Below the pieces are notes generated by a model. That model was not told where the DNA came from. It saw nothing but the letters and a program-made list of their open reading frames with translations, and did no database searches. A stretch of 64,000 nucleotides of DNA from Litsea cubeba (lineage: Eukaryota > Streptophyta > Magnoliopsida > Laurales > Lauraceae): contig CM022946.1 of assembly GCA_012931725.1 (NCBI GenBank), positions 48,240,614-48,304,613 of the forward strand. Direction: 5' to 3'. This document shows, in pieces, positions 21,050 through 33,555 of the stretch (positions are counted from its first letter, which is position 1; every line of letters begins with the position of its first letter). The translations under genes and the position numbers were made by a program.

Positions 21050-21792
21050 GCGGAGCTCATCAGGCTGGTCCCAAGCTCTATGATCAGATAAAAAGGTTAA
21101 GATATTACTGGCCTACCATGGTAGCTGACGCAATGCAATTTGCTAAGCGCTGCCAACAATGCCAAGTTCATGGAGATTACATTCACATGCCTCCAGAATG
21201 GCTGCATCCTACAGCAATTTCATGGCCTTTCGAAGCCTAGGGTATGGACATCATAGGTCCTATCTCTCCCCTTTCGAGCAAAGGTCATCGCTTCATCTTC
21301 GTCGCTACAGATTATTTCTCCAAGTGGTCAGAAGCATTTGTGTTCAACGAAATGAAGACCTCATCAGTCCTTCAGTTCCTGGGCACCAACATTATTTGTC
21401 GTTTCGGCATACCCAAAAGATTCGTCCATGATAACGGACCACAATTCCGGGATCATCGATTCTACAGGTTCTGCGACAAATACAAAATCCAAAGCTGTCC
21501 TTCGACTCCATATAATCCGGCAGCAAACGGATTAGCAGAAGCTTTTAACAAGACACTCTGCAAAATCCTCAAAAAAAAATGGTCTGTAGTCACAAAAGAA
21601 ACTTGAGCGACAAAATGTCTGAGGCTTTATGGGCCTATCGAACCACTGTTCGAGGACCAACCCATAGCACACCATTCTCTTTGGTCTATGGATGCGAAGC
21701 TATCGTGCCCTTGGAAGTACAAATTCCTTCCTTGAGGGTATCTTTGCAAAATGACATGACTCAAGAAATCAATGTCAAATTGCGACTCCATG
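21050..21792 (+). pseudogene. Tat Gypsy copy A, pol segment 3: integrase
   Basis: Encodes the zinc-binding region (KRCQQCQVHG), catalytic core MDIIGP, VHDNGPQF and NGLAEAFNKT (D, D, E all present), then PTHSTPFSLVYGCEA. Lesions: a TAG at about 21238-21240 where copy B has tryptophan (SWPFEAW), and an extended A run near 21571 that shifts the frame. Cut at 21792 by insertion of copy B after CTCCATG; the expected duplication CCATG would lie right of the window. Confidence 0.92.
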
Positions 21793-24301
21793 TGATTGAC
21801 CGCGCTCCTGCTCGGTTCTACCGAGGTCGGCGGACGTGGGAGTCCGTTGGGTCCGACCCTTTCGTAACCGGGGGGCAAGGGCGTGCATCAATATTTTTGT
21901 TGTGTGGGTGTGCCAGATTTTCTATTTTACTTGGAATTGCAAGTGGTGATCCGGAGATCAACCTTTGCAAGTAAAAAGGAAATCAACTTCTTTCAAGTTT
22001 TCAATTGCACATATATTTAAGAAAAGAGACATTTTCTTGATTTGCCGTGAAAGGCGATTTTGTTGGCATTTATAGCCGATTTTGGCGTTTATAGCCGATT
22101 TTTGGCGTTTATAGCCGATTTTGGCATTTATAGCCGATTTACAATCCTTATCAATAATGAAAGACAAGAGTTGTGATTTTTGACTCTTTTGAAAAAATAC
22201 AAACTATAATGAAAAGCAAGAAAAGGAGGATCTAACTTCTAAGGAGATTGTGGGAGACCCGTTTAGATTGATGGTCGCAAGCCATATGTGGGCTTCGCCA
22301 TCATCCATGCAGATGAGAACAGAAGATGTTATTAATTCGCTTGGCTTGGCTATAACCTCTGGTTTTTAGAGAACAAAGACCAAAAGAAGGTCTTATGTCC
22401 AATAAAAAGCCGAGTAGACGGGCCGAAAAGCCATGTCTAAGCCATTGGCGGCAGAAGGAGAAGGCAAGGACCTTGGGGGGGGGGGTACCCCCCCAAGGGA
22501 CTTTTGTCACCTTGTAACGGTGGTCGGTGTAGGATTTCCGCAGAGTTTTCTCTCTTAGATTTCTGATGCCTCTTTCTGTCTGAGTTTCTGGATTTTCTGC
22601 AGTCTATTGTCTGTGTGTCTGCTGTTTTTTCTTCTTGGAGAGCTCTCCTATTGATAGGCTTTTAGGTAGCCATTTAGGAGGGTTTATGAGCCTTGATTGT
22701 CATAAAGCTACATAAAGGGAGGAGTTACAAAATTGAATTCTTTATTTTGTAACTCCTTTTTCTTGGCTTCTGATTGGCCGGAGGAGATTAAGGGCATTTA
22801 ATCGCCTTTAATCGCCATGATGGGAGGAGTTTCATGGTTTCAATGCCATGAATCTCTTGACTTGTAACTCCCGGATGTTTGCTTCTGATTGGTCCGTCCA
22901 AAGAAATGGATTAATGACTGTAATAAAGCTCGTCAATTAATCGCATTAAGTGGTCGCCGAGCATCTGAAGAGTCGCGGGCCGTGCCGCATCTTTTGGGAT
23001 TCTTCTGGCGATGATCATCTGTCCTGTCGATTTCTCGATCGGTTGGGTAGAAAGCACACATTTTTTTGGTTGACCGGGTGGCGATCAATGTTGTTTTCGA
23101 TACTCTTGATGATTGACCCGTGTTTTTGACGGATGTCAGAGGATTTGATGTCTCAAAAGTATGAATTTTGAAAAGTACCAGAGGCCGGGCGCTTCGAATC
23201 CCGAAAAAACGGCGAAAACCGGTGTTTCCGGGGCCTTCCCGGTGATCCCGGGCTCCAGGGTCGCAGGGGCCTGCGACCCTGGGGGGTTTTCCCCTTTTTT
23301 GTCCCATTTTGTGTCCGTTTTTGCTGTTTTTCGATTCTTTTTTCTTCTGTATTTTTCCGTGACATTTTTGACCATTTATTGGCCTGATTTCCCTGTAGGA
23401 AACCTGATGAGAATCCTTGCATTTTATTTTTCAAAGTTTCCAATTTCCTGAGAAAGCCGAAGACTTTGTCGCGCAGAGCTGTCAATTTTCCGTCAGAAGC
23501 TGAACTGGGTTAAACGATGTCGGAATGACCTGAAATTTGGTGTGAAGCCTCCTGAGCAATAAATAAGACCAACATAGGCTTTTGTTTGAGTTTTGAAGCC
23601 GTTTGGGGTCCTATCACCAGTAGACTCGCTTTTGTCGCGATGAAGATGTCGCGGTTTGATGTGCGGTCAACCAATGTCCGATTAACTTGAAATTTGACAG
23701 GGAACCTATTGGAGTCATTTTAAGATGATCCATAGGCTCTGTCTTGGAAACCATGGTCCCGGAGAGCTTTGCCGCCGAGAGGCCTGATTTGGCTTCCGAG
23801 CGTCAAACTTTGGTCAAATGTTGTCGAAATGACCTGAAATTTGACGTGCAGCCCTTTATAAGCATTTTGAAGCCGTCCATGTGCTCTATCTGATGAGTAA
23901 TGGCCTCGGTGGTTCTCATCACCGAGAGGCTTGATTTAGCTGTTCGAGGGTTGATGTAGGGTCAAACGTTGTCGGTTTGACTCGGAACTTGACGTGGAGC
24001 CTTTTGGAAGTATTTTGAGACCATCCATCGGCTCTGATCGAAGATTTGGTGTCTCCGATGCTTTCGCCGCCGAAAGCTCCTTTTCAGCTGCCGGAGAAGC
24101 GAAGTTAGGCCAAATGATTTTGAAATGGCTCGAAACTTCTTGTGTACTCCTCTTTTGGCTGTCTTGAAGGATCTTGCAGTTTTTGTTTGATTCTGACAAG
24201 ATTTGATTTTTTGGAAGTAGCATTGCCTATTTATGGCAGGTTGCGACTTTATGTAGCTCTTTGGATCTTGAAGAGGCAAAGTGACATTTTTGGTGTCAAC
24301 A
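21793..24301 (-). repeat. 3' LTR of Tat copy B
   Basis: 2509 bp, TGATTGACC to GGTGTCAACA. Against the other two LTRs it lacks about 80 bp near 23018 (between short CAT repeats) and about 30 bp in the GC-rich block near 23250. Four tandem TATA-like units at about 22074-22140. It is followed by the minus-strand polypurine tract CTCGAGGGGGCATT (24302-24315), which proves orientation. Confidence 0.93.
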
Positions 24302-24315
24302 AATGCCCCCTCGAG
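24302..24315 (-). promoter_or_regulatory. Polypurine tract of Tat copy B
   Basis: Plus strand AATGCCCCCTCGAG directly against the LTR end at 24301. The same sequence follows the LTR at 53920. Confidence 0.85.
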
Positions 24316-24531
24316 TTACAGCGACGAGTTGCTTATCATTTGTAGTCGATGTGCCTCGAAGAGATTTTTGAAGGAGAGCCTGTGACTTGACCAAGAGTCT
24401 TTGAGCAGTCTTTCTTTTTTGTATTTGTAGCCTTTTGAGCTTCCAGGGGAATTTTATGGTAGTGAAAGGGATCACGTACCATCTCGAGGCAAAGTTTTAA
24501 AGATGACATCAGGGATGTGGATTTGGGTTTT

Positions 24532-24770
24532 GACCTTGTGACCTAACAGGCTGTATGTGGCAGGTTAGGGGGTCGGATTTGGTTTTGACCGTGTGACCCA
24601 ACAAGCTGTATGTGGAATGTTGGGGGATCAATTTTGGTTTTGACCGTGTGACCTAACAGGCTGTATGTGGCAAGTTAGGGGATCAGGTTTTGATTTTTGG
24701 TTTTGGTCTTGTGACCCAACAAGCTGTATGTGGCAAGTTAGGGGACCAGGTTTTGGTTTTTGGTTTTGTG
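24532..24770. repeat. Four tandem ~60-bp units, each a hairpin with covarying arms (copy B)
   Basis: Units at 24540, 24595, 24650 and 24713 share CTGTATGTGG in a 16-nt loop between two arms. Arms read CCTAAC/GTTAGG in units 1 and 3 and CCCAAC/GTTGGG in unit 2: a matched change. Unit 4 is CCCAAC/GTTAGG, with one mismatch. The rest of 24316-25060 shows no gene. Confidence 0.8.
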
Positions 24771-25062
24771 GAATGTCAATTTCAAGATTTTGGCTCAATT
24801 TGGTATATGAGGCTGGGTGGTTTGATTTTTGGAAGCTCATGGGGCTTGGAATTCTCTTTCTTTTGTATGGTCGAATCAACTCAAAAAGAGGCATGGAACC
24901 ATTTTTGTATGCTCTTGGTAAGAGGGATTTCTCTTTGACTAAAAGCCCAAATTTCTTTTTTTTTTAGTGCCTAGGTGGTCAAACCTGGCTCATATGGGCT
25001 AACCCACGGGACCTTAAGCTTTTGAAATGGCTTAGATCTCATATGGTGTCATTTTTGTAAAG

Positions 25063-25378
25063 AATATCCAAAAATATCTCCTTTGGATAGAGAATATCTA
25101 AGAATATCTTTACTTGGAGAGAATCTCTCATGTTCCCTTTATTTTGGGATAGGATATCTCAAGATATCTTTCTTTTGGGAAAGAATCCTTCATTGATCCT
25201 ATCTTTTGGCAGAAAATCTCTCATTGATTTCTTTTTGGGAGAAAATCCTTCAAGATATCTTTCTTTTGGGAAAGAATCTTTCTAATCTCTTTCTTTTGGT
25301 AAGGTTACTAATTAGTAACATTTACCTCTTTCTTCTTTCCTTCTTTGGTTTGCTCTCCACTATAAAAGCAAGGAGGAG
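25063..25378 (+). promoter_or_regulatory. Promoter of the antisense gene in copy B
   Basis: TATAAAAG at 25371-25378 lies 112 bp before ATG 25490. Upstream (25063-25260) are about six repeats with an ATATCT core, including one exact Evening Element AAAATATCT at 25071-25079. The same layout is kept in copy C (54680-54989). Box positions are seen; transcription is inferred from the downstream intact splice sites. Confidence 0.6.
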
Positions 25379-25499
25379 GTTGGATCTCTTGCTCTTATTA
25401 CTTTCTTTTGTAATAATCTCAAGAGGGCTTCAAGACCAAGAGTTCTTCTTTTTCAAGATCTTCAAGACTTTTCTTCTTCTTCTCCATCAATGGCTTCAA

Positions 25500-26175
25500 G
25501 TAAGTTCCCTTTTTCAAGAAAACCCCATTGTAGGAAAAAAAGTTCTTTCTTTTTTTGTTTCTTTCTTTTCTTTTCTTCTTTTTTTTTTCTTTTTTTTTCT
25601 TTTCCACGTGTTTGCATCTCTTCTTTTTTTTCACGTTTTTTTTTTTTTGCTTTCTTTTCTTCTTTCTTTTTTTTCATGTTTTGTTTTTTTTTTGTTTGTG
25701 GGCCGTACGGATCGATCCGTACGGTCACGTGGCCTGTGGGCCATCCCCTTTTTTTTTCCCTTTTTTTTTGAGAAAGTTTCTTTTCTTTTTTCTCTTTTTT
25801 TTTTGTTTTCTTTTGCTCATCATGATAATGCCCCTTTTTTTTTTTGCAAACCTAGATGTTCATGCATGCATTCAATTGTAAATTAAATTTGTAGCATGAT
25901 GTGATAGCATACCTAAAAGGTTTCGCAAATTTGGGAATTTGGAGCTCGCAGCGATGTTGAGCCCTTCCTGATTTTGCGGAGACTTTGAGGTTTCGAAAGT
26001 TTGGAGTTTCGGAGCTCGCAGCGATGTTGAGCCCATCTTCAAGCTTTCTATTTCTTTCGGGATAGTTCCTTTTCTTCGGAATTGCCCCGTCATCATGTCA
26101 GAATTTCGCAAGATTTTTTTTTAGCGAGATTCTGTCATTTTGATGTTTGATCTTTTTCTTTTCCATCCTTTGCAG
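25500..26175 (+). other. Intron 1 of the antisense gene, pyrimidine-rich with a 22-bp palindrome
   Basis: Long T/C runs at 25540-25850 and a perfect 22-bp palindrome at 25703-25724 (CCGTACGG arms around ATCGAT), followed by CACGTGG. ORFs made of F/S or K codons here are low-complexity artefacts. Confidence 0.7.
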
Positions 26176-28048
26176 GTGGTTCCTCCAGAACGAACAAGGG
26201 TAAAGAGCCTGTTATAAGCGTACCTCGTCGATCTTCTAGAACTTCTAATCCGGCCGTTCAGCAGGCTTTTGAGAAGGTCCTGTATGTTGAGAGAAATCTG
26301 GAAGAATGCGACTCCCTCAACAGAGATGAGATGAGGCAGCGACTGATCACTCTCAAGGGAGAGGAATTCTATAAGATCATGGTAAGCAGTCATCCATGGG
26401 TGATGGAAGATCAGAGCGTTTTGCCCAAGCCTACCTTCTTCTTTGGTGATGCAGTCCCTGATGACATGACATACCAGAGGAGGTGTTTTCAGTTTTCTTT
26501 CACCGCAGATGGTGAGAAGAAGACTGTTGTTACCCGGTCGACGTTTGATCGCACCGTCTCGATCATGAGCCGTGCCCCCACGTGCTCTAAGAGGGAAGAT
26601 CCTCCAAGCTGGGTGAGAAGGACAAATGTAATCAAGACCGGGGTTTTTGTTGGCGGTTCTCCTGGATATACGGAGAGGTCGCCTGTTGACATGGACCTTT
26701 TGATGCCATCCAGCGGTTACCAGGGTTCTGATTATCCGTCGGTCGATTTGAGATCGGTGGGCCTTGGTATTTTTAGCGGCGATGGCAGCAATTGGATCAA
26801 GCCTTTTCGACTCCGTGGCCGTTTCAATGCTGACTCCGAGTGGAAGTCGTGGACTGATCGCGTCCTGTTGATTGGTAGTGCCATTTTGAAGGAGCCGGGA
26901 TTTTTGATGCGGTCCGTGCCTTTAGGGAGACCGTGATCTTTTCCGACGAGGCCTTCATGGCTATGCTGGAATCATTCCTCCCACAAACCAATACCTTCAT
27001 TGTGACGAATGGTGAGATTGGTTTCTCTTTGAAGGAGTTGAGCGCCATTACTGGATTGCCCATCCTCGACAAACTCTATGAGGAGTTTATGCCGATTGAC
27101 AGCGTCCTCGAGGGGCAGTCTGAGGAGTTCAGGCTTCTGTACTTTCAGCTCGTCACCTTCTATGATTTTTTGAAGGAGAAAGAGGGTTTGAAAGTTAGAT
27201 CCAGCAGTTGGAAGAGTTCTAGCTCTTTGTTCCCCAATTTTTTTAATAGCAGGGAGTCTTCTGATAGCGTGACCCAAGAAGCCGGAGCTCAGGATCCAAG
27301 TTCAAAGAAGATCTTGGCCATGCAAGAAGAGTTGAGAGATTTCTATGCAAGTACAGATGCCATATGTTCTGACATTGCACTGCGGAGAGATCTCGATGTT
27401 TACCTCACTTATTGGCTTGGTGAGGCCCTTTTTGCTGGAGGAGATGGAACGCACATCAGGCCACATTGTATTTTTCCGGCTTGTCAGATGGCATTTGGGG
27501 AGCAGCTTGTTTTGGTGCCAGCTCTTTACTCCTACCTATGTACCAAACTGCAGGCTGCTGCTTTTTTGGTTCGGTTTGGGCTTCCCATGAGTAGGGTGTT
27601 TTCAGCCCACATCTTTTATTCGTGGTACGTGTACCACTGTCCTGGCTTCCACCGGCTGGGTGCTGCACAGGATGATGATCCTCTGATGATTCGACTGGCT
27701 AAGGGCAAAGCCGTGTCCGAATCACTTTTGTTTGCCCGCATGAGGATCCGACGGTTCAGGGACGTCGAGATGGGGCAGTCTTCAGTGAAGCTTTCTCCAG
27801 AGTTGCGGAATAAGGCTTTTGATTTTGGTGCCTCCCGAGACTCTACCAGGGTGGGGTTGGGAAGGCATTATTCCTTGACGAATGCAGAGAGAGAGTGGCT
27901 TTTCAGCATACGTGTCGGCACGATGGTGTACCGTAGATATCGTTTCGTAGACATTCAGCCGTATGTACCCTCTCGCTTTGCTTTGCAGTTGGGCTTTTCT
28001 CAAGGCGTTGTTGGAGCGCCTTCAAGCATGCACTACACCATTTCAGGA

Positions 28049-28450
28049 AATACCTAACGGTCCAAAACTGTTACTAAAAAAATTTGTAACGGTTTTTTTG
28101 GGTCACAGTTTGGGCGTTTCTAATCTGTTATAAACATCCCTAACGGTTGTAAACCGTTACAAATATATTAATTGTAACGCTTTATTTCCGTTACTGAAAT
28201 TAGTTTCTAACGGTTTTAATACTCATTTGTGTTAATAATTTTTAATAAAACAGTAACGGTTTCGCAAGTTTTGTAACGGTAGTTTACACTTAAATATTAG
28301 TAACGGTTTTGTAAGCTCTGTAACGGTTTTTCTTGCCAAATTTTTGTTACTGAATCATAACATTCCTAACGGTTGTGAAATCTTTTGTAACGTTTTTGAA
28401 GTGTTACTATTCGCATAAATTAGTAACGGTTTTATAACCGTTACAAAACT
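28049..28450. repeat. CACTA left subterminal repeats
   Basis: About a dozen copies of a TAACGGTT / GTAACGGTTTT motif in both orientations, some as inverted pairs (for example near 28145 and 28428). The right end (about 38940-39050) has the same motif at lower density. In CACTA elements such repeats bind the TNPA-type protein. Confidence 0.85.
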
Positions 28451-29066
28451 GTTTATATGTAAAAAGAAATTATCCAAAAAACCACCCCTGAATATCGAAC
28501 CTGCTGCATATATAAAAATACCCTTTTACACGGTTCAAACATTAACAAGAAATCTCACACTTACACCCAATCAAATAATTTTATTAAAAGATAACATCAC
28601 CAAAAGAACATATTGACATCAGGTAGCATCTTTAACAATAACGACGAACAAAATAGTCACTACGTACTACTCAACAACACATCATCCATAGAACTCCTAT
28701 GCGTGTAATATTAAGTCATAAGTATAATTTTAAGTGGAGCAAATGGGTGCCATTGATTGCTATATTTCTTTCCAAGATAAAAGAGAAACATATAAAATCA
28801 TGTAATATTAAGTGGAGCTGATTAGGGAGTTAAAACAAAACATACTCTCTACATGTCAAAGAGCTAAGTGACATATATAATATTTGCTCTAAAAAAGCTA
28901 ATGGTTTATGTACTTTTGAAAGCAAACACTATCCCATTAAAATGCGACCCTCGTTTAGGCAACTAAGTGTCTAGTATACGTAATGTGTGAAAATGAAACA
29001 ACAACTTATTTCTGCATACTTCTTTCTTCAATTCTCAAGATTTAATTAATGGGGGTAAAGGATTAC
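28451..29066. other. CACTA interior without recognised gene
   Basis: AT-rich. No domain, splice-bordered exon or repeat recognised. Confidence 0.4.
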
Positions 29067-29144
29067 CATTTGCATCCATTAAGAACCCGGGGAAGAAACT
29101 CGCGCTCATACAGAAAGGGCCATGACCAATATCATGCAATAGTC
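29067..29144 (-). pseudogene. Captured exon of a SAMHD1-like HD-domain phosphohydrolase gene
   Basis: On the minus strand an acceptor (ATTTATAG) precedes a 78-bp exon coding LLHDIGHGPF, the catalytic HD motif of SAMHD1-type dNTP triphosphohydrolases, and after a frame change YEREFLPRVLNGCKW, also typical of that family. A donor (GTAATC) follows at 29066. About 7 bases appear lost between the two parts, which breaks the frame. Only this exon was recognised. Confidence 0.72.
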
Positions 29145-31869
29145 CTATAAATTGAAAAATCCACAAACAGTAAGGAATTTTCTGAGTGTCACACAATAGT
29201 ACAACAATCACATCTTCTCTCAACCCAAAATTCAATTTTTGTGTTTAGTACCATGATAGTAAGCAATCCAGAACTCATGATTCCTTGTACTCCAAAGAGT
29301 CTTTAATAACCTTGCCTTGCAACAATGACAATGCTGAGAGCCTCCCGTTGAACTCCACTCACTCTTGAGCTTCCTGAAAAAAATATAATAATAATAATAA
29401 CATATGTTCAAGCTATCCCAAAGTACAAGAAGCCAGGCGAAGCCTTATAAGAAACAAAATCATCCAAATTACCCCAAATATGGCCAAATGAAGATATGTT
29501 GATAACTTCAATTTTCTCGAAATTTCGGCATAGTCGCCCCTGTACGTGTGACATTTAATTTTTTTTTACAACCTGCTTTGTACATGTACATGACAAAAAA
29601 ATACTTCATATAAACAACCCAATGCCCCAACACACTACACCCTCTGTTCCCTACGTACTCATCTTGTGCTTCTAGATAAAAATACTCAAACTAAATTTTG
29701 AAAAATGAAGCATATTAAATGTCTTCACAGTTATTTATCACTCTTGCAAGTGCAAATACAAGTATTAGTCAAACTAAGAAAATAAGAACATGGGCATAAA
29801 ACATGTTGTATTGACAATCCCAAGCAATTCATTGAAGAAGTACACTCAATTGTTTTTAGAGAACTCTTTAAGTTCAACTAGAAAATACAATCTAAAGTTC
29901 AATCTCTCCATATGCTTACCAAGGAAGCCAATGAAGTGACAAAGGCATAAACTAAAATGTTCAAAGTGGTACTTCCGAGATGATTCATTGATACAACACA
30001 AAAAATAGGAGCTCAAGTGGTAATTATGGTTTTCAATATGGCATTGAATTTATGACAATACCATATTATTTAATAATATGGCTTTACACTGAATACAGGA
30101 TAATAAATTGATGTTTATGAGCAAAACTAAAGGCAAACAAACAAGCCTCATCTGACATGCAAACTCAATGCTAAAACTATATGAATACAAACATCTGTTA
30201 AAAACCAAATGCAAGAAATAGGAGAGAGTGCCAAAACAACATACAGAATGGAAAAGAAAATTCAGAAAATTCAAAACAACAGTACCATAAGTTGTCATAT
30301 AAGTCAGTAAATCTGAATCTTGCTCCTTACAATCAACAGTAAAAATGAACAAGAATCTACACTCAACTAGGAAATGTCTACTAATGGATATCATATGATT
30401 CCACACAATCATTAGGGAGAAAAAGAATCATTAAATAATTCAAAGGGGTTTTTGTGTTTAGTATAAAGTAAGTGGCTGGGTTAGAATCCAAAAGGAACCA
30501 CATGTTCCTTAAAGGTGTAGGCACAACTCATACCTCATACTTGGGATTGTTTCACACCTTATCCTTGAATTATACATGGATGGTGGGCCATGGGGGAAAT
30601 CTCATATGATGCCTAACAATACTACCCTATCAACCATGGGATTGTTGTAATTATTTCAAGAAGGGAGGGTTGTTATGAATTTATAAGGTTGTCACATGAC
30701 ACAACCAAGGTGAGGAACAACTGTTCCCAGATTTAAGGAAATGGGAACTCACGCCTCCCATTCATGGGTTGGCTGGATGGTGGATCCAGATGGGCCCCAC
30801 CCACAAAGGGACGAGACCATTGAGGTTGCCCATGTGCCCCCTTCATATGATCAGATCAAATCCCCTATCCAGTGGAAGCAGGGGACCTTGATATGACAAT
30901 GACGAAATGAAATCCAAACCTATGCAACTACATATCTATCAACTAGTAATAAACTAATGAGTTAGTTAATGAAGCTTAACAAAAGAGGAGTATAACTACA
31001 ATGGCATAAATCAAACATTTTCATCAATTTTGTTTTATATAACTATCCACCATTAATGCATTTTAAGCTCACATATCATCATTTATGTTAAGCTCACATA
31101 TCATCACTGAATTGCACGTTCACCTTACAAGGTCCATGACATTTCCAGAATGATACTTGCTGCAAAATGGATTGGCCATCTTTGTAATTTTTTTTTTAGA
31201 CCCTCGTCTTGTAATGGATCAGCCTCTTTTGGGGGCAAGTTAGGCTTGTTTGGGTTGCTGGAACTCTGGAGTGAGGATTTCTCTGGATTCCAAGAAATCT
31301 AATATCCTCAAATCCAAGAACGAAAGATATCCTACTGTGGAAAAATGAAATTTGGATAATGGCTAAGAAGAATAATAGAGTGATAGTTTGGCTCAAAAGT
31401 TGTTTATACTGTTGAATAGTGGATTGCTTATGAAGAAAATTCCTTGTTCCTGTAGAGATATTTTATCTAGTTGTAAACTTGTCAAAGCAAAATTCATCCC
31501 ATTCCCTCACATAATGACATTACCACTGATTGTTTTGACTTAATCCACATGTGTGTTTTGGGCATTGTGCCTGCCATTTCACATTCCCATTACAAATATT
31601 GTTACATTCATAGATGATTACAACATATTACTTGAGTTCACTTCTTACATGCCAAATTTGAGGTTTTTGATGCCTTAATTTTGCACTCAAGACTCGGGGA
31701 ATATGTTGATCCACCTTTCTCGACTCTTTACAATGTAAGGCCATCATTTCTCAATGATCCTGTCCTTGCACTTCTCAGCAAAGCAGGATGTCTAAAAGGA
31801 AAAAAACTGAAAATTGTCATCTTCTTGATGTTGTACTAATCTTGAGTCTTTTGTTATATCAAACTTCTG
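29145..31869. other. CACTA interior, 2.7 kb without recognised gene
   Basis: A possible exon with a TTTTTTTCAG acceptor on the minus strand near 29374 and a 120-codon minus ORF (30050-30412) were examined but match nothing I recognise. Short repeats GAGCTTAAAATGATGATATG-like occur near 31060 and again, inverted, near 33880. Confidence 0.4.
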
Positions 31870-33555
31870 GGTCGAAGCCGTTTCAACTGTGCTGTACATC
31901 TCATTAATCATCTCCCTTCTCCCAAGCTTTGTGGGGTGGACGGTCTTGTTGTTGGAGTGTTAATTTCTTGCTTATGGAATGAATCCATGAGGTAGGGAGG
32001 GTATTCGAAGAAAGGGTAGATTTCAATTGGAGGCTAGGAATAGGGTCAGATTCTGGTATGATTTTTGGATGGGTGTATGTTTTTTTGCACAGATTGTTTC
32101 CCATGTTTAACGGGTATTGTGTGTTTAGTCAAGGACTGTCATGAGTGGGTGGAGGATAATTTATCATGGAAAAGTGTTGTTTGAAGGGTTCTTGTCTAAG
32201 TATGAGGAGCCCAAGTATGTGTCTCTGTCAGTTTATTATCTTAGTTCCTTTTTCCCCCTTACTTTTCCACAGGAATGGGGCGGACATATTCATATATACA
32301 AGCCTTACTCTTCCAACAACTTCTCACCCAACTCACTCCTTAAGCATTTTGGCTACCAGGCCCCATTGTCTCTCTACTAGTTCACTGGTCTAGTTGCACT
32401 TGGCCCTACCTAGCACTTCTGTTGGTTTTTCTTAGCAGGCACAATAATGATGGTTGTTCTTAGCAGGCAAAATAATGATGGTTGAAAATCTGAAAAAGAT
32501 AAGTATCGACTTAGATTCCATTTCAAATAGTTGCTCACTGTGTCATAAGGAGCAAGAGGCAATTCCTCGCCTACTCTTGTTTTGCGAATTCTCTCATTCC
32601 GTTTGAACTTACTTTCTCAAGCTTTGTGGTGTTTCCTGGTGCTGTTCAAACTCCATTAGGAGAGCAGCAAATTCTTGGTAGATATCTCCTTTTTTGGTTG
32701 TGGTTTCACCATAGGAGAATCCTCCTTTTCACTACCCTCTAGTCCATTTGGAAGGAGAGGAACTATTGCATATTTATTTCTTCTGAGAAGTTAAGGATTT
32801 ATTTCTTTTGTAAATCTTTGGTGTTGCGACTGAATCCTTGTGGGAAAGCAAATTTTTTTTTTTTGGTAGAAGTGGGAAAGCAATCTTAAAGGTGTCAAAA
32901 GTAATGGATTTTATGTTTAATTGTGAAACGTGCTAGTGCTGTAATGTGAGACAAGAGAAGTGGATTGTTGGTTAGTCTACTTTCTCCTCGATGTGTTAAA
33001 AGTTTAACATGGATGGAGTGCCAAGAGGGAACCTAGGGGTTGTAGGAATTATGAGAGTCCTTCACAAAGCTAGTCTGGAGATCCTAGTGACGTTTTCTCC
33101 CAATTGGAGTAAAGGACTCAAATCTACCTGAGGTGGTTGCTATTAATCAGCATTAAAATCTTCAAGCATTTTTTCTCATCCCAGCTAATAGAGGAGGGCG
33201 AATGATTGGATGTGATTGCTTGAGTGTCTTCTCTGGAGCTGGATAGGTGTCCTCGGAAGTTCTAGTTCATTCTCAATGTGATTTCATTTCTTTCCTTGGT
33301 GTTGGACGTGGTGTTTGTTCATATTGGTGGAGAAGATAAGGAGTTGGTGGACTCTCATGAGTCTTGAGGAACAAGGGGTAGATACAGATAGTATATTTAT
33401 TGGGTCATTGCTGTAATTGTGCAGTTTCTTTTTTCCCCCTTCTCTTTTCTTTGCTTTGGTTGGTTGTTGTAAGTGAGTATAGTACTATAGTGCTTTTATG
33501 CTGCCCCTTGCTGTTTGATCAGTAATCCCTGATTGGGAAAATAGAAAAAAAAAGT
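31870..33555 (+). mobile_element. 5'-truncated, decayed L1-type LINE inside the CACTA element
   Basis: Translated fragments in shifting frames follow plant L1 ORF2 order: RFWYDFWMG near 32052, LHRLFPMF near 32085, the zf-RVT-like region SCSLCHKEQE ... RLLLFCEFSHSV at about 32530-32620, SIWKERN near 32740, and an RNase H domain starting KFNMDGVPRGNLGVVGI at about 33000. A poly-A-like tail AGAAAAAAAAAG at about 33543-33554 ends it. Many stops and frameshifts; the 5' boundary is uncertain. The small ORFs at 31904-32393 are shadows. Confidence 0.75.

Noticed and set aside
25206..25886. 226-residue F/L-rich ORF and its K-rich opposite strand ORFs
   Set aside because: Low-complexity product of the T/C-rich intron; no start context or domain. 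The same holds for ORFs at 54704-55703.
30050..30412. 120-codon minus ORF in the CACTA element
   Set aside because: No recognisable domain and no supporting splice borders; not called as captured gene.
31196..31396. Possible MITE with GGCTTGTTTGG-type edge
   Set aside because: No matching terminal inverted repeat or target duplication could be found.
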